Positions 42,149 through 43,575 of a stretch of 43,575 nucleotides of DNA are shown in pieces. The translations under genes and the position numbers were made by a program. Positions within the stretch are counted from its first letter, which is position 1. Each line of letters begins with the position of its first letter. This DNA comes from Desulfobacteraceae bacterium (GTDB taxonomy: Bacteria > Desulfobacterota > Desulfobacteria > Desulfobacterales > Desulfosalsimonadaceae). The notes under the pieces are model-generated. The model was not told the DNA's origin, did not search any database, and saw only the letters and a list, made by a program, of their open reading frames with translations. The DNA lies in NCBI GenBank assembly GCA_011390415.1, contig JAABSL010000302.1:1-43575 (forward strand). Reading direction: 5' to 3'.

Positions 42149-43014
42149 ATGAGCAGCAAGCTAAGAACACAATTTCTCGATTACATGACCCTTCATCGGT
42201 ATTCAAAGCACACCAAAAAGAATTATATTCTCGCAATGCAGGGATTAACCAGATTTCACAATCAACCACCGGACACGCTGTCTGAAGAACAAATACAAAA
42301 ATATATTCTCTATCTCATTGAAGAAAAGAAGCTCGCCTGGGGATCGGTCAACAATTGTCTTCAGGGAATCGCCTGTTTTTATAAAAATGTACTCAAATGG
42401 GATGAAACGCGGGTTAAACTCCCGCCAAGGCCCAGGACTAAGAAGCTTCCAAGCTTCATGAGCGAAGAGGAAGTCATCCGTCTGTTTGATGCGACCACTA
42501 CTCTGAAGCAGAGAGTGTTCCTAAAAATCGTATACAGTGCCGGATTGCGGCTCAGTGAGGCCATTTCCTTGAGACCGGAACACATTGAAAGCGACCCGTC
42601 CAGAATGATGATCCGGGTTGAACAGGGTAAAGGAAGAAAAGACCGTTACACGGTCCTTTCTCGATGCCTGCTTCCGGAACTCAGAGACTACTGGCGTAAA
42701 TATCAGCCCGGTGAATGGCTGTTTCCCGGTTATAATCGAAAAAAGCATATGGGCTCAACTGCTGGTCATCAGGCCTTTCGCAAAGCAAAAAAAAAGCCGG
42801 CATCACCCGGGGCCGGGGCATTCATTGTCTAAGACATTCTTTTGCCACCCATCTGCTGGCCCATGGCACGGATATATACACCATCCAGAAACTCCTGGAA
42901 CACACCTCCATAAAAACCACCACCATCTATCTTCACCTCGTACAGAAACACATCACTGAGCTTAAAAGCCCTCTGGATTATCTTTTCGAGGAGGGCAATG
43001 ATGAAAAACAATAG
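42149..43014 (+). CDS. tyrosine recombinase of the IS91 element, made by a -1 frameshift
   Basis: A phage-integrase/Xer-type recombinase. The 0-frame part (42149-42832, 227 residues) has the N-terminal SAM-like domain (FLDYMTLHRYSKHTKKNYIL) and the first catalytic Arg in SAGLRLSEAISL with the Lys in KGRKDRYTVLS. It then stops early. The -1 frame from 42796 gives HCLRHSFATHLLAHGTDIYT (the H-x-x-R block), LLEHTSIKTTTIYLHL (the Tyr nucleophile) and ends at 43014. A -1 shift at the slippery heptamer 42790-42796 would join them into ~288 residues, normal for the family. Either the shift is programmed or the gene is a recent pseudogene; the ideal heptamer in phase favours programming. The ribosome site is locked in a hairpin. 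Confidence 0.8.
42790..42796 (+). other. A AAA AAG slippery heptamer (putative -1 programmed frameshift site)
   Basis: It lies in a run of nine A followed by G, in the correct phase (codons AAA at 42791 and AAG at 42794). After a tandem -1 slip the next codon is GCC at 42796, which opens the catalytic frame of the recombinase. A GC-rich stretch (CCGG repeats) follows and could form a stimulatory structure. Confidence 0.7.
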
Positions 43015-43575
43015 CCCAAAATTTGAGGTGGCGGATATATTCCGTCTTTATGGTGAAGCGTTTCGTCAAAGCAATAAATTGCCCATTTCACATCATAAAG
43101 TCATGCGGCATATAGAGATTTGTCGGACCGCTGAACTCGGCGGCCATGTTGAACAATGCAGTGATTGCGGGTTTGAACGTATCTCCTATAATTCCTGCCG
43201 GGATCGGCATTGCCCCAAATGTCAGACACTGGCCAAAGAAAAATGGCTCAACGACCGGAAAACCGAACTTCTGCCCTGCGGCTATTTTCACATGGTGTTT
43301 ACCCTGCCGCACGTTCTGAACCCGGTTGTGTTGTGTAACAAAAAGGTAGCCCTCGGCATTCTATTTACGGCTGTGAATCAGACATTACAGTCCTTTGCCA
43401 GAGATCCGCAATGGCGGCTTGAAGGCCAGCTTGGATTCATTCTGGTTCTGCATACCTGGTCACAAACATTGATGGATCATTTTCATCTGCATTGTCTGAT
43501 CCCGGGCGGAGCGCTTTCCTTTACCAAAGACAACTGGAAACCTGCCAATGAGTCGTTCCTGTTCCGAATACAATC
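43001..43575 (+). CDS. IS91-family transposase, N-terminal part (3' end outside window)
   Basis: 191 residues are visible. The N-terminal zinc-binding domain has Cys53, Cys56, Cys66, Cys71 and Cys74 in CSDCGFERISYNSCRDRHCP followed by KCQTLAKEKW. The HUH motif of the rolling-circle nuclease is H160-x-H162-x-H164 in HFHLHCLIPGG. The Tyr pair of the family lies beyond the right edge. The ATG at 43001 overlaps the recombinase stop by 14 bases, so the two are translated together. Confidence 0.93.
   Translation, partial: MKNNSPKFEVADIFRLYGEAFRQSNKLPISHHKVMRHIEICRTAELGGHVEQCSDCGFERISYNSCRDRHCPKCQTLAKEKWLNDRKTELLPCGYFHMVFTLPHVLNPVVLCNKKVALGILFTAVNQTLQSFARDPQWRLEGQLGFILVLHTWSQTLMDHFHLHCLIPGGALSFTKDNWKPANESFLFRIQ

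Larger units (their letters stand above)
42086..43575 (+). mobile_element. IS91-family insertion element, left part (right end outside window)
   Basis: Two coupled genes, a tyrosine recombinase and an IS91-type Y2/HUH transposase, run to the right edge. A subset of IS91-family elements is known to carry such an upstream recombinase gene. IS91 elements move by rolling-circle replication and have no classic terminal inverted repeats, so the boundary given is the start of the regulatory hairpin, not a proven end. Confidence 0.7.

Overview
The window looks like a piece of chromosome from a strictly anaerobic, sulfate-reducer-type bacterium, most likely Desulfobacterota (Desulfobacterales). This is inference from content: 2-hydroxyacyl-CoA dehydratase / benzoyl-CoA-reductase-type enzymes with BadF-type activators, a tungsten aldehyde:ferredoxin oxidoreductase, an acetyl-CoA-synthase-like protein, many 4Fe-4S proteins and an HgcA-like corrinoid protein. 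No rRNA or tRNA gene and no CRISPR array was seen.

Region 1 (1-6206, + strand) is one tight operon that continues off the left edge. It encodes the end of a ketosynthase, a FabZ-like hotdog protein, a second ketosynthase that has lost both catalytic histidines (chain-length-factor-like), an acyl carrier protein, a SAM methyltransferase, a membrane HgcA-HgcB-like corrinoid/ferredoxin fusion, a 66-residue Cys-containing peptide and a radical SAM/SPASM peptide maturase. A bidirectional terminator closes it. It reads as a hybrid system in which acyl-chain building, a corrinoid protein and a modified peptide are brought together, and it is the best candidate here for an undescribed pathway.

Region 2 (6282-11861) holds a small secreted protein, a large acyl-CoA dehydrogenase, and a four-gene envelope redox operon: a TlpA-like thioredoxin, a cNMP-binding/inactive-rhodanese membrane protein, a MauE/DoxX membrane protein and a lipoprotein.

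Region 3 (11875-29720, all - strand) is an 18-kb catabolic or reductive acyl-CoA cluster. In transcription order: a Cys-rich GMC oxidoreductase, an unknown 495-residue helical protein, a first HgdB/HgdA-like pair, two BadF-type ATPases, a Cys-rich 4Fe-4S protein, an acetyl-CoA-synthase-beta-like protein with a CooC-type ATPase, a second HgdB/HgdA-like pair with a third BadF ATPase, an AOR-family tungsten enzyme, an acyl-ACP-type thioesterase, a 2x[4Fe-4S] ferredoxin and a GntR/FCD repressor. Ferredoxin-level electrons appear to be delivered to ATP-activated radical enzymes acting on CoA thioesters. The substrate cannot be read from the sequence.

Region 4 (30065-41779) is more ordinary: a 1031-residue PHP-like membrane protein, two PilZ proteins, a PiT-type phosphate transporter with a long cytoplasmic tail, a PlsC-like acyltransferase, a secreted protein, a DUF1499 lipoprotein and proA.

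Region 5 (about 42086-43575) is the left part of an IS91-family element carrying a tyrosine recombinase whose catalytic half lies in the -1 frame behind an A AAA AAG slippery site, and whose Shine-Dalgarno sequence is locked in a perfect 13-bp inverted repeat. The IS91 transposase runs off the right edge.
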